From Acidimicrobiales bacterium (GTDB lineage: Bacteria > Actinomycetota > Acidimicrobiia > Acidimicrobiales > Iamiaceae), in NCBI GenBank assembly GCA_035547835.1, contig DASZTW010000017.1, positions 248,001 through 312,000 of the forward strand: a stretch of 64,000 nucleotides of DNA, written 5' to 3'. Shown here in pieces: positions 49,744 through 58,992 of this stretch. The position numbers and the translations under genes are program-made. The notes under the pieces were generated by a model, which was not told the DNA's origin, did not search any database, and worked only from the letters and a program-made list of their open reading frames with translations. How positions within the stretch are numbered: position 1 is the stretch's first letter; every line of letters starts with the position of its first letter.

Positions 49744-50085
49744 ATGCCCAAGACCCTCGAAGGAACCGTCGCGCTCGTCACCGGGGCGAGCAGCGGCATC
49801 GGCGAAGCGACCGCGGAGGCCCTCGTCGGCGCGTTCGGCGAGTCGCTGCGCCAGGAAGTCACCGAGCGCCATGTGCGGGTCAGCATCGTCGAGCCGGGCG
49901 CCGTCGACACCGAGTTGCCCACCCACCTGAGCGAGGCGGCCCTCGCCAACATGGCTCAACGGTTCGGCAACGTCGAGCGGCTCGCGGCCACCGACATCGC
50001 CGACGCCATCACGTTCGTCGTCACCCGCCCACGTCACATGGCCGTCAACGAGGTCCTCATCCGCCCGACCGAGCAACAAGGCTGA
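49744..50085 (+). pseudogene. Short-chain dehydrogenase with an in-frame internal deletion
   Basis: The 113-residue frame starts like a classical SDR (V-A-L-V-T-G-A-S-S-G-I-G-E-A-T-A-E-A-L). At residue ~28 it jumps to the late part of the fold (G-A-F-G-E-S-L-R-Q-E-V, V-S-I-V-E-P-G-A-V-D-T-E-L). Missing are the N-N-A-G strand, the catalytic Ser and the Y-x-x-x-K pair, about 120-130 residues that normally lie between. The nucleotide-binding start and the C-terminus are joined in frame, so it can be translated but should not work as an oxidoreductase. Confidence 0.78.
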
Positions 50086-50143
50086 CCGACCGCGAGCGCC
50101 GCGCCTCGGGAACCGTACGGCCACGGTCAGCGTCGAAGCCGGT

Positions 50144-50650
50144 ATGCAACGTGGCATCTCTACTCTCGTGGTGCTCACCTTCGGGGCGGCGCTGGCGCTG
50201 CTCGCCGGGTGCACGCCGGGCGGCGACGGGCTCACAGTCCGCACGTCGACGACGCGATCCTCGCCCACCCTGCTCGGCGGTGCGACGGTCGAGTACCACG
50301 AGGTCGCGGTCGTGTCCGAGACCGGTGGCGGGTCCTCACCCACGGCGGGGCCCACTGGGCGCGCCGCGAAGCTCGACACACCTGGCCGGATCGACGCGTT
50401 CACCGGGCAGTTCAGCCGCCCGCTGGCCGACAAGGTGCGCACCGCGCTGGCCGAGGCCGAGGTGGCCCCCGGTGAGGTGGTCGTCGGGCAAGTGATCGGC
50501 TACGGATGCCACGGCGCCGAGATCGTCGGCGTGCACCTCGTCGCTGACGGCCTGCTGATCAGCGGCTCGTCCACCCACGGCGCCAACGAGGAGTGCTACG
50601 CGCCGATCACCACCGTCGCCCTGATCAGCGTCGACGCCGACACTGCGTGA
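50144..50650 (+). CDS. Putative lipoprotein, function unknown
   Basis: A 168-residue protein. M-Q-R-G-I-S-T-L-V-V-L-T-F-G-A-A-L-A-L-L-A-G-C gives lipobox L-A-G-C. A Thr/Ser/Gly linker leads to a compact domain (F-S-R-P-L-A-D-K-V-R-T-A-L, G-E-V-V-V-G-Q-V-I-G-Y-G-C-H, N-E-E-C-Y-A-P) with two cysteines that could pair. No family recognised. Confidence 0.75.
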   Translation: MQRGISTLVVLTFGAALALLAGCTPGGDGLTVRTSTTRSSPTLLGGATVEYHEVAVVSETGGGSSPTAGPTGRAAKLDTPGRIDAFTGQFSRPLADKVRTALAEAEVAPGEVVVGQVIGYGCHGAEIVGVHLVADGLLISGSSTHGANEECYAPITTVALISVDADTA

Positions 50651-50807
50651 CCAGACCGCACGCCACCCGCGCCGGGCCCCGGTCCCCGCGAGCGGCCACG
50701 CGGTGGTGGTCGACGGCGATGTGCGCGGGTTCGCGCGGCGACCTGGCAGGGTGTCGAGGGCTCCCCTTGCCGTACGCCGACCGACCCGCCCGTGGAGGTA
50801 GCGCAAC

Positions 50808-51587
50808 ATGACGACCGATCTCGACGTGTCGGTGACCGGCGAAGGGCGCACCGTCATCTGGACGCACGGCCTCACCAGCAGCCGGGCCGGCGAGGACGAG
50901 GCCCGCATGTTCCCCTGGCCCGACCTCGGCGTGGCGCGTTGGGTGCGCTACGACGCCCGCGGCCACGGGCGCTCATCCGCGCCGACCAGCGACGACGACT
51001 GTCGGTGGGACCGGCTCGCCACCGACCTGTTCGCCGTGGCCGACGCCGTCGGCGCCGACCGGTTCATCGCCGGCGGCGCGTCGATGGGCTGCGCCACCAG
51101 CCTCCACGCCGTGTACCAGCATCCCGAGCGCATCGACGGTCTGCTCCTGGTGATCCCGCCCACCGCGTGGGGCACCCGCCGCGCGCAAGTCGACCAGTAC
51201 CTCCACGGCGCCGCGCTGCTCGACGCAGGCGACATCGACGGCTACCTCGCCAGCCTCGACGAAGCACTGCTGCCGCCGATGTTCGCCGAATGGGCCGACC
51301 AGGTCCGCCAGGCTCGACGTGAGCAGCTCGCCGACGCCGACCTGCCGTCGCTGGCCCGGGTGCTGCGCGCCGCCGGCGCGTCGGACCTGCCGCCCCTCGA
51401 GGCATTCCAACGCGTTGCCGTGCCCACCTTGATCCTGGCCTGGGCCGGCGACCCCGGGCACCCTGTTTCGACCGCGGAAGCCCTGGCCGGCACGATCCCC
51501 CATGCCGAGCTGTTCGTAGCCGACACGGTGACCGACGTGTTCGCCTGGCGCGACCGCGTCGCCGCCTGGCTCGCCACCGTCGACTGA
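50808..51587 (+). CDS. Alpha/beta hydrolase, possibly lacking the catalytic histidine
   Basis: A 259-residue protein with the alpha/beta hydrolase core: V-I-W-T-H-G-L-T-S-S-R (oxyanion region), R-Y-D-A-R-G-H-G-R-S, the nucleophile elbow G-G-A-S-M-G-C and the acid strand P-T-L-I-L-A-W-A-G-D. The final strand, which normally carries the catalytic His (H-x-x-x-x-E-x-P), reads L-F-V-A-D-T-V-T-D-V-F-A-W-R-D here, with no His in that place; G-D-P-G-H-P nearby has one. Either another His serves or the protein is not a classical esterase. Substrate unknown. Confidence 0.82.
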   Translation: MTTDLDVSVTGEGRTVIWTHGLTSSRAGEDEARMFPWPDLGVARWVRYDARGHGRSSAPTSDDDCRWDRLATDLFAVADAVGADRFIAGGASMGCATSLHAVYQHPERIDGLLLVIPPTAWGTRRAQVDQYLHGAALLDAGDIDGYLASLDEALLPPMFAEWADQVRQARREQLADADLPSLARVLRAAGASDLPPLEAFQRVAVPTLILAWAGDPGHPVSTAEALAGTIPHAELFVADTVTDVFAWRDRVAAWLATVD

Positions 51588-51785
51588 TGGGGGTCGACCG
51601 GTCCGGGAGGACCTGGTTCCGAGCCGCTGGCCGGTGAGCACTTGCGTCGACAGGGACCTTTGGACCTCCGAGCGCCCGGCCGCCACGGCCGACTTGGCGC
51701 CCGCGCCCGCCTCCCACCCAGCCAGGCACCAACCCGCGCCCCGGCCCGGGCGGCGGCCCGGCGGCCCGGCGGCCCGGCGGCCGGC

Positions 51786-52262
51786 TCAGCGCTCGGTCAC
51801 GACCCGCACCGCATCGCGGTGCCAGATGCGGGCGCTCACGTACCGGCGGTCGCCGATCTCGTAGCCGAGCGCGCCGTAGAAGTCGAGCGCGGCCTCCTGC
51901 ACCGATAGCTCCAAGCGCACCGACCGAGGCTCGCCGCCGCCGTGGTCGACCAAGGCCCGCTCCTCGGCCGCGTCCATCAGCAGTCGCCCGACCCCGCGGC
52001 GGCGCGCGTCGCGGCGGACCGCCACCCGGGTCACGTGCACCACACCGGGTTGGGCGGGGTCGCTGAGCAGCCGGACGGTACCGAGGTCGTCGCCGGTATC
52101 GGTGTCGACCGCGAGCAGGTGCACCGTGCCGGGCGTGTGGTCGAGGTCGTCGAGCTCCTCGTCGGGACGCACGTCCTGCTCGTCGACGAACACCTCGAAG
52201 CGGATCACACGAGCCCGCGCCACCCCGGCGTCGTCGCCGACCTCGATCACCTCGACCGCCAC
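51786..52262 (-). CDS. GNAT-family N-acetyltransferase
   Basis: About 158 residues from GTG 52260-52262; the frame is open further upstream but that part is Arg/Gly-rich. F-E-V-F-V-D-E-Q-D-V-R-P-D-E-E-L-D-D-L-D-H begins an ElaA/GNAT fold, V-T-R-V-A-V-R-R-D-A-R-R-R-G-V-G-R-L-L-M-D is the acetyl-CoA-binding motif A, and A-L-D-F-Y-G-A-L-G-Y-E-I is motif B. Acceptor unknown. A GGCGGCCCG-type short tandem repeat lies just past its stop (51749-51783). Confidence 0.84.
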   Translation of the reverse strand: MAVEVIEVGDDAGVARARVIRFEVFVDEQDVRPDEELDDLDHTPGTVHLLAVDTDTGDDLGTVRLLSDPAQPGVVHVTRVAVRRDARRRGVGRLLMDAAEERALVDHGGGEPRSVRLELSVQEAALDFYGALGYEIGDRRYVSARIWHRDAVRVVTER

Positions 52263-52377
52263 GCTCCGCAGTCTGCCGCGCTCCGCAGTCTGCCGCGCCC
52301 GCCGCGCCCCCGGCCCCTGGCCGCGGCCCCTGACTCCCGCCCCCTCTGACCGCCGTCGCCCACCCCAACCCCACCCT

Positions 52378-52422
52378 GCTGTGAGCACCTGACCACCGTA
52401 GAGGTGGTTATCTGCTCACAGC
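52378..52422. repeat. 45-bp palindromic element, copy 1
   Basis: GCTGTGAGCA...TGCTCACAGC outer arms, an inner CCACC/GGTGG stem with loop GTAGA, and a conserved five-base mismatch (CCTGA opposite TTATC) between the stems. A second copy starts 62 bases on. It lies after the cca stop on the same strand and may end that transcript. Confidence 0.8.
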
Positions 52423-52439
52423 ACGAGACGCCATTCCCT

Positions 52440-52484
52440 GCTGTGAGCACCTGACCACCGTGGAGGTGGCTATCTGCTCACAGC
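52440..52484. repeat. 45-bp palindromic element, copy 2
   Basis: Same as copy 1 except for the loop (GTGGA) and one stem base (CTATC for TTATC). The arms are identical, and the compensated design suggests that the folded form, not only the sequence, is conserved. Confidence 0.8.
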
Positions 52485-52504
52485 AGCGAGGGGGGGTTGA
52501 CGGG

Positions 52505-53881
52505 TCAGGGGCGGGCGGACCACCAGGCGTCGAGGCGGCGGGTGGCTTCTTCGGTACCCAAGGGACCCTCGTCGAGGCGGAGCTCGAGCAAGTACCGCAA
52601 GGCTTCGCCGACCTCCGGGCCCGGCGCGATCCCGAGGTGAGCCATCACCGCATCGCCGTCGAGATCGGGGCGGATGCTCGCCAGCTCCTCACGCTCGCGC
52701 AACTCCTCGATCCGAGCCTCGAGCTCGTCCATCCGGCGCTCCAACGCCCTCACTTTGCGTTGGTTGCGCGTCGTGCAGTCGCATCGGGTCAGCTCGAGCA
52801 GATCGGTGAGAAGCGGACCGGCATCGGTGACGAACCGGCGGACCGCCGAATCGGTCCAACCCATCGAGTACGTGTGGAACCGCAGGTGGAGGTAGACGAG
52901 GCGGCTGATCGCATCGACATCGTCGTTGGCGTACCGCAACGCCCGCAGCCGGTCGCGGGCCATGCGGGCGCCGACCACCTCGTGGTGGTGGAAGCTGACG
53001 CCCTTGGGGCCGAACTCGCGGGTGTTCGGCTTTCCCACGTCGTGCAACAGCGCGGCCAGACGCAACCGTTTGCGGGCGCTGGTCTTGGCGACAACGGCGA
53101 TGGTGTGCGCGAGCACGTCCTTGTGGTGGTGGATCGGGTCCTGCTCGAGGCGCATCGCCGGCAGCTCCGGCAAGATGTGGTCGGCTAGGCCGGTGCCAAC
53201 CAGGAACCACAGCCCGGCCGACGGGTCGGGCACCACCAACAACTTGTCGAGCTCGTCGCGCACCCGCTCGGCCGACACGATCTCGATGCGGCCGGCCAAC
53301 CGCTTCACGGCGTCGAGCAGCCCTTCGTCGGGTTCCAAGCCGTATCCCGCGATGAACCGCGCGGCTCGCAACATGCGCAACGGGTCGTCGGTGAAGGACT
53401 CGTCGGGGCTCAACGGGGTGCGAAGGCGACCGGCTGCGAGATCGGCCGCGCCGTCGAACGGATCCACCAACTGCGGCTCGGGCACCGACAGCGCCATGGC
53501 GTTCACCGTGAAGTCGCGACGCGACAAGTCGGTCTCGACGCGGGTTGAGAACTGCACGTCGGGCTTGCGCGAATCGGGGCGATAGGCCTCCGCCCGGTGC
53601 GTGGTGATCTCGACGACCCGACCGCCGACATTGGCGCCGATCGTGCCGAACCGCTCGCCTTGGGTCCACACCGCCGACGCCAACGGGCCCACGATCTCGC
53701 GGGTGCGGGCGGGCAACGCGTCAGTGGTCAGGTCGATGTCGGCGGCTTCGGACAGTTCGAGCCCGAGGAGCTGGTCGCGGACGATGCCGCCCACCAGGTA
53801 CAGACGTGCTCCGGCCGCCTCGAACGCCTCGGCGAGGGGACGAACCTCGTCGAGTACCGGCTGCAAGCGGGCGGGGATCAC
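52505..53881 (-). CDS. cca: CCA tRNA nucleotidyltransferase
   Basis: A 458-residue enzyme from GTG 53879-53881. The class II nucleotidyltransferase head has L-V-G-G-I-V-R-D-Q-L-L-G and D-I-D-L-T-T-D-A, E-I-T-T-H-R-A-E-A-Y-R, the R-R-D-F-T-V-N-A-M-A motif and D-P-F-D-G-A-A-D-L. D-D-P-L-R-M-L-R-A-A-R-F follows. An HD domain (H-H-H-K-D-V-L-A-H-T, L-L-H-D-V-G-K-P) comes next, as in the mycobacterial PcnA type. It adds or repairs the 3' CCA end of tRNAs. Its position ahead of the DUF6049-sigM-trxB block matches the Mycobacterium arrangement. Confidence 0.94.
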   Translation of the reverse strand: MIPARLQPVLDEVRPLAEAFEAAGARLYLVGGIVRDQLLGLELSEAADIDLTTDALPARTREIVGPLASAVWTQGERFGTIGANVGGRVVEITTHRAEAYRPDSRKPDVQFSTRVETDLSRRDFTVNAMALSVPEPQLVDPFDGAADLAAGRLRTPLSPDESFTDDPLRMLRAARFIAGYGLEPDEGLLDAVKRLAGRIEIVSAERVRDELDKLLVVPDPSAGLWFLVGTGLADHILPELPAMRLEQDPIHHHKDVLAHTIAVVAKTSARKRLRLAALLHDVGKPNTREFGPKGVSFHHHEVVGARMARDRLRALRYANDDVDAISRLVYLHLRFHTYSMGWTDSAVRRFVTDAGPLLTDLLELTRCDCTTRNQRKVRALERRMDELEARIEELREREELASIRPDLDGDAVMAHLGIAPGPEVGEALRYLLELRLDEGPLGTEEATRRLDAWWSARP

Positions 53882-53917
53882 GTCGAACCACGCTACTTGG
53901 CGGCTCCCGCAACCCCG

Positions 53918-54955
53918 TCAGCCGTGGGCGCCGCCGCTGCCTCCCTCGTCGGCCAGGCGCCGCCGGGCGTCGACCACCCGGTCGACCACGTCGGTCTCGG
54001 GACCGTGGGCCGACGGCGGCTCGGGCCGGTAGCGCTCACCGAGCAACGCGGCCAGGCTCGCCCCGACCGACTGGGCCAAGGCGTCGAGGTCGTAGCCGCC
54101 TTCGAGGAACAACAACCGTTGGCCCGACGGAGCAAGGGCGAGCAGGTCGGCGGTGATGTCGCCGAAGTCGCCAGCCGTCAGACCGAGTTGCGTGAGCGGA
54201 TCGGCCCGGTGGCCGTCGTAGCCCGCCGACAGCAACAGCCAGGTGGGTTCGAACGACGCCGCGAACGGCACCACCACCCGCTCGATGCCGTCGCGCACGA
54301 CGTCGCCGGTGGCGCCGGGCGGCAGCGGGAAGTTGATGGTGGTGCCGAGACCCTCGTCGGCGCCCATCTCGTCGATCGCGCCGGTGCCGGGGTACAGCGG
54401 CCACTCGTGGAATGACACGTACGCCACCTGCGGGCTGCGCCAGAACATCGCCTGGGTGCCGTTGCCGTGATGGGCGTCGTAGTCGACGACCAGCACCCGT
54501 TCGCCCCGCCCGGCCAGGTGCGCGGCCGCCACCGCGACGTTGTTGAACAAGCAAAAGCCCATGGCCCGCGTGGGCAAGGCATGGTGGCCGGGCGGCCGAA
54601 CTGCGCAGAACGCCGCGTCGCCTTCGCCGGCGTCGAGCGCCTCGATCGCCGTGAGGCCCGCGCCGGCCGCCAGCAACGCTGCTTCGCCTGACCCGACGCT
54701 GGCGGTGGTGTCGGCATCGAGGTGGCCGCCGCCGGCCGCGCAGAAGCGTTCGATCGACTCGACGTACGCGCGTGGGTGGACGACGGACAGGTCCTCCTCG
54801 GTCGCGGCCCGCGGCACCAAGGGCTGGATCGCCTCATCGAGCCCCGCCCGGTGGATGCCCGCGCGAACCGCGTCGAGTCGGGCCGGACGCTCGGGATGCC
54901 CGGCGCCGGTCTCGTGCTCCCAGAACCGAGGGTGCGAAGCGAGCAGCAGCGTCAT
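53918..54955 (-). CDS. Histone-deacetylase-family (AcuC/HDAC-like) deacetylase
   Basis: A 345-residue protein: H-P-E-R-P-A-R-L start, F-C-A-V-R-P-P-G-H-H-A active-site histidines, F-C-L-F-N-N-V-A-V-A-A, V-L-V-V-D-Y-D-A-H-H-G-N-G-T-Q zinc ligands and L-L-S-A-G-Y-D-G-H. All metal and catalytic residues seem present. Bacterial members remove acetyl groups from lysines, polyamines or metabolites; the target is not known here. Lies 36 bases upstream of cca on the same strand, so the two probably form an operon. Confidence 0.92.
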   Translation of the reverse strand: MTLLLASHPRFWEHETGAGHPERPARLDAVRAGIHRAGLDEAIQPLVPRAATEEDLSVVHPRAYVESIERFCAAGGGHLDADTTASVGSGEAALLAAGAGLTAIEALDAGEGDAAFCAVRPPGHHALPTRAMGFCLFNNVAVAAAHLAGRGERVLVVDYDAHHGNGTQAMFWRSPQVAYVSFHEWPLYPGTGAIDEMGADEGLGTTINFPLPPGATGDVVRDGIERVVVPFAASFEPTWLLLSAGYDGHRADPLTQLGLTAGDFGDITADLLALAPSGQRLLFLEGGYDLDALAQSVGASLAALLGERYRPEPPSAHGPETDVVDRVVDARRRLADEGGSGGAHG

Positions 54956-55122
54956 CCGCTCGGGACCCTACCCGCCGGTCGTGGCGGCGGCCGACGAGGG
55001 GCGCCCTGGGTCGTTCGCATCACGCGGCACCCGGGGCGCCTCTATCCTCGACGGGTCGTGAGATCGTCGTTCTCCACCCATCCGGGCGTTCGCCTCGGTC
55101 GCGCTGCCGAGGAGCGCGAACC

Positions 55123-55833
55123 GTGACCAACACCGCCTCGCGGGGTCGGGTCCGCCTCCGCATCGGCCCGTGGCACGGTGACGACCACGTGGTGCTCGTC
55201 GCGCCGATGCCCGACTCGCTGCCGCCGACGGTCGACGTGGTCAGCGACTGTTGCCGCCAGCTCGCCCGTCGCGGGGTGGAACGGGTGGTGACCGGCGCGC
55301 TCGGACCCGACGAGCAGCGGCCGTTCCTCGAGGCCGGCTTCACCGAACACGAACGTCTCCATCTCCTCGCCCACGACCTCGTCCACCTGCCGCACATCGA
55401 GACGGTGGCCCACCTCCGCCGCGCGCGACGCCACGATCGGCCCACAGTCCTCGACATCGACTCCCTGGCCTTCGACGAGTTCTGGCGGCTCGACGATGCC
55501 GGGCTCACCGACGCCATCTCGGCCACACCGGTCGCGCGGTTCCGGGTGGCGGTCGTCGGCAACGAGATCGTCGGCTATGCGGTCTGCGGCCGGGCGGCCA
55601 CCCGCGGCTACGTCCAACGACTCGCGGTCCATCCGGCTTGGCGCGCCAAAGGGGTCGGCGCGGCGCTCGTCGTCGACGGCCTGGCCTGGATGCGCCGACA
55701 CCGCTGCACCCAGGCGATGGTCAACACGCAGCTCGCCAACGACCGGGCGCTGGCGCTGTACCAGTCACTGGGCTTCGAGCCACAAGTCGGGGGCCTGGTC
55801 GTCTTGACCCGCACCCTCGACAGGTCGACCTGA
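55123..55833 (+). CDS. GNAT-family N-acetyltransferase (RimI-like)
   Basis: A 236-residue protein from GTG 55123, with GAGGAG upstream. The N-terminal half is a degenerate GNAT-like or unrelated domain. The C-terminal half has V-G-Y-A-V-C-G, Y-V-Q-R-L-A-V-H-P-A-W-R-A-K-G-V-G-A-A-L-V (motif A) and V-N-T-Q-L-A-N-D-R-A-L-A-L-Y-Q-S-L-G-F (motif B). Its place next to DUF6049 corresponds to an acetyltransferase often seen there in actinobacteria. It is followed five bases later by the DUF6049 gene, so they are probably co-transcribed. Confidence 0.86.
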   Translation: MTNTASRGRVRLRIGPWHGDDHVVLVAPMPDSLPPTVDVVSDCCRQLARRGVERVVTGALGPDEQRPFLEAGFTEHERLHLLAHDLVHLPHIETVAHLRRARRHDRPTVLDIDSLAFDEFWRLDDAGLTDAISATPVARFRVAVVGNEIVGYAVCGRAATRGYVQRLAVHPAWRAKGVGAALVVDGLAWMRRHRCTQAMVNTQLANDRALALYQSLGFEPQVGGLVVLTRTLDRST

Positions 55834-55838
55834 ACCCG

Positions 55839-58055
55839 ATGAGGAACCGGCGGGCGACCCCGGCGATCACCTCACGCACCACGCACCACGCGCTGCTGGT
55901 GGCACTCGCGGTCGGGTTGCTGGCCGTGATGCTGGTCCCCTCGCTGCCCGCGCCGCCCTCGGCCGCCGCGCCCTCCGGTGCCCGCCAGTCAGCCACGACG
56001 CCAACCCTCGAATTGAAGTCCCAGCCGGTGTGGGTGAACCCGGCGGCGCCCACCACCGTCACCGTCTCGATCGCCGGCGCACCGGCCGGAAGCAAGGTCC
56101 GGGCGCAGCTCCACGACCGCATCACGAGCCGCTTTGCCTTGCACAGCAACCGACCTGCGGAACAGACGCCGGTCACCTGCGCGCACTCCACGACCGTCGC
56201 CGGCCTCGACGGCGCGACGACGGGCGACGCGACCATCACGATCCGCATCACCGACAAGGACAAGCCGCAGCTCACCGATGGCTGCCCGCGCGGCGACGGC
56301 GTGTACCCCCTGCGGGTGTGGGTCGACGACGGCAGCGGCCACATGCTCGGCAGCCCGTTGGTCACGTACTTGTTGCTGGCGGCCACCGCGCCGGCAAGCT
56401 CGACGGCGACGGGCACCAGCGGCACCACCACCTCGCCGGCAGGAACCGGAACCGCATCCACGTCCAACCCGTCGTCCAACGCGCTGGGCGTCGCTCTGCT
56501 CCTGCCGCTCGGCGACAGCCCGACAATCGACAGCCAGGGGCGCCGCCGCCTCGACACCCGAACCCGCGCCACGATCACCAACGTCGTCGACGTCCTGCAA
56601 GGTCCGGCTGGCACGTACGGAACCGGTGCGTATCCCGTCACGCTCGCGCCTTCGCCCGACACGTTCGACTCGCTCGCCGCCGTTCCCCAGCTCCGACGCG
56701 ACCTCCAAGACGTTGCCACCGCACGCGGTCGCCAAGTCGTGCCCGGCCCGTACATCCGCGTCGACCAACCGGCCCTGGTGCGCGACGCCCGGCTTTCGAG
56801 CCTGCTCGACGAAGAGCTCACCACCGGGCAAGCCGCACTGGCGTCGCTCGGCACGACGGATTCGCTCACCGACTCGACGTGGATCGCCGGATCCGACCTC
56901 GACCCGGTAGCCCTCACGTGGCTGCGCGCCCGCGGGATCCGTCGCGTCCTGATCCCCGAGACGGCGACCGGCGTCGCCAACGACGCGCCCACCGCCACCC
57001 ACGCGTTCAAGCTGCGCGACGACCGGAGCGGCGCCATGCGAGGGGTCGTGATGGACTCGGCGTTGAGCGACGAGCTGGGCGACCGCGACCCACGGCTGGG
57101 AATCCAACAGGTGCTCGCCGACCTCACGCTCATCGCCAACCAGTCGAGGAGCACCCGCGACCCGAGCGAGGGCGTGGTGCTTGCCGCGCCCCGCCACTGG
57201 TCGCCGTCGGCCACGACGTTGCGCACGTTGCTCGACGCGCTGGCCGCCGCGCCGGCGGTGCTCCGGCCGGTCACCGTCAACACGTTGTTCAGCCAGTCGG
57301 ACGACACGTCCGCGCTCGGCTCCGCACGCACCTTGTCGGGACGGCCTCCCTCGACCACCGCTCTGCGGCGGGCGGTCGACAGCGCCGATCGTTCCATCGA
57401 GAGCTACCAGAGCGTGGTTGCCCCCAGCCGCTCGCCCGGCACCGCCACCGCCACTGCCATCCGCCAACTCGATGCGCTCGAGCTCCGACGGCGGATCGGC
57501 GTGTACGAGGGCTTCGACACCGCGACGCAACGGCGCTACCTCGGCGCGATCGCCAAGCAGGTCGCACAGAACCTCGACCAGATCACCATCCCGGGCGGCC
57601 AGAAGGTCACCCTCACCGCCCGCACCGCGAAAGTGCCGTTCACGATCCGCAACGGCACCGGGGTCCCGGTCGACGTGGTCGTCATCGCCGAGGGCAGCGA
57701 GCGCGTGAAGTTCGAGTCCGGCCAGGAGCAGAACGTCCACATCGAGGGTGAGAGCGCGCGGGTCGACCTCAAGGTCCACGTGCGCACGTCGGGCGACATC
57801 CCGGTCCGGATCCGCCTCCTCACACCCGGCGGCGCCGAGGAGATCACCAGCGCCCGCATCACTGTTCGCTCCACGGTCGTGTCGGGTGTGGGGTTGATCC
57901 TCACGATCGGCGCGCTGGCGTTCCTCCTCATCTGGTGGGTGAGCCACTGGCGCTCGAATCGCAAGCCACCCAAGGGTCGCCACGCCCGGCCGCGCAAAGG
58001 CGCCGCGCCTCGCGACCTGTCGAACGAGCCCGAGCCTTCGCAACCGGCGGGCTGA
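55839..58055 (+). CDS. DUF6049 family secreted/membrane protein (Rv3909-like)
   Basis: A 738-residue protein from ATG 55839: a signal or anchor segment (residues 15-40, V-A-L-A-V-G-L-L-A-V-M-L-V), a large extracellular part beginning L-K-S-Q-P-V-W-V-N-P, and a C-terminal transmembrane helix (VGLILTIGALAFLLIWWV) with a short basic tail rich in R, K and P. This is the layout of DUF6049 proteins such as Rv3909, which sit upstream of mviN/murJ and are thought to serve the cell envelope. The function is not established. MurJ itself does not follow here. Confidence 0.85.
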   Translation: MRNRRATPAITSRTTHHALLVALAVGLLAVMLVPSLPAPPSAAAPSGARQSATTPTLELKSQPVWVNPAAPTTVTVSIAGAPAGSKVRAQLHDRITSRFALHSNRPAEQTPVTCAHSTTVAGLDGATTGDATITIRITDKDKPQLTDGCPRGDGVYPLRVWVDDGSGHMLGSPLVTYLLLAATAPASSTATGTSGTTTSPAGTGTASTSNPSSNALGVALLLPLGDSPTIDSQGRRRLDTRTRATITNVVDVLQGPAGTYGTGAYPVTLAPSPDTFDSLAAVPQLRRDLQDVATARGRQVVPGPYIRVDQPALVRDARLSSLLDEELTTGQAALASLGTTDSLTDSTWIAGSDLDPVALTWLRARGIRRVLIPETATGVANDAPTATHAFKLRDDRSGAMRGVVMDSALSDELGDRDPRLGIQQVLADLTLIANQSRSTRDPSEGVVLAAPRHWSPSATTLRTLLDALAAAPAVLRPVTVNTLFSQSDDTSALGSARTLSGRPPSTTALRRAVDSADRSIESYQSVVAPSRSPGTATATAIRQLDALELRRRIGVYEGFDTATQRRYLGAIAKQVAQNLDQITIPGGQKVTLTARTAKVPFTIRNGTGVPVDVVVIAEGSERVKFESGQEQNVHIEGESARVDLKVHVRTSGDIPVRIRLLTPGGAEEITSARITVRSTVVSGVGLILTIGALAFLLIWWVSHWRSNRKPPKGRHARPRKGAAPRDLSNEPEPSQPAG

Positions 58056-58149
58056 TCGGGCCGAGGTAACGACCCGGCGGATCCGCGGGTCGGACGGGAA
58101 CCATCACTGCGCACTCGACCGCTCCGTCCCAGCCCCGAGGAAGTTCCCC

Positions 58150-58992
58150 ATGCCAGGCGTCCACCTCGTCACTGACAGCTCCTGCGACCTGCCCGACGAT
58201 CTCGTCGAGGAGTTCGGCATCACGATCGTCCCGTTGACGATCCGGTTCGGCCAGGAGGAGTTCGTCGACCGTGAAGAGCTCAGCGCCTCGGACTTCTACA
58301 AGAAGATGGCCTCGACACCGGAGTTGCCAGAGACTGCCGCACCCGCCCCCGGCAAGTTCGAAGCGGCGTTCCGAGCCGCCAAAGAGGCCGGCGCCGACGG
58401 CGTCATCTGCATCAACCTGTCGTCGAAGTTCTCGGCCACCATGGCGTCGGCCCAGAACGCGGCTCGCGCGGTGGAGGGCGACCTCGACGTGCGGGTCGTC
58501 GACTCCCGGTCGGTGACCATGGGCCTCGGCAACCAGCTCGTGGCGGTCGGCGAAGCCGCACGCGATGGCGCGTCGCTCGACGACCTCGAGCAGCTGGCGG
58601 TGTCGCTCAGCGAACGGACCCGCGTCTTCGGCGGCCTCGACACGCTCGAGAACCTGAAGAAGGGCGGCCGCATCGGTAGCGCAAAGGCGCTGCTCGGCAC
58701 CATGCTCGCCTTCAAGCCGGTCGTCGATGTCTCCACAGGCGAGGTGGTCGAAGCCGCCAAGCCGCGCACCCGCACCAAGCAGCTCCAGTGGTTGCGCGAC
58801 AAGTTGTTCGAGCAGGAGCACATCGAGCGGGTCTCGGTCGTGCACGGCGACGCGCCCGACCTCGACGCCTTTCTCGAGCTCCTCGCCCCCCGCTACCCGC
58901 GCGATCAGGTGAGCATCGGCAGCATCGGGCCGGTCATCGGCACCCACGGCGGGCCGCGCGTGATCGGCGTCTGCTGGCAGATCCCCGCCTGA
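58150..58992 (+). CDS. DegV family fatty-acid-binding protein
   Basis: A 280-residue DegV protein: V-T-D-S-S-C-D-L-P-D-D-L, V-P-L-T-I-R-F-G, S-T-P/T-x-P-x-P region with T-P-E-L-P-E-T-A-A-P, I-C-I-N-L-S-S-K-F-S-A-T, V-V-D-S-R-S-V-T-M-G and L-K-K-G-G-R-I-G. DegV proteins bind fatty acids; in Gram-positive bacteria the FakB members present them to the FakA kinase. No fakA lies here. It stands where murJ is normally found in related genomes. Confidence 0.92.
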   Translation: MPGVHLVTDSSCDLPDDLVEEFGITIVPLTIRFGQEEFVDREELSASDFYKKMASTPELPETAAPAPGKFEAAFRAAKEAGADGVICINLSSKFSATMASAQNAARAVEGDLDVRVVDSRSVTMGLGNQLVAVGEAARDGASLDDLEQLAVSLSERTRVFGGLDTLENLKKGGRIGSAKALLGTMLAFKPVVDVSTGEVVEAAKPRTRTKQLQWLRDKLFEQEHIERVSVVHGDAPDLDAFLELLAPRYPRDQVSIGSIGPVIGTHGGPRVIGVCWQIPA

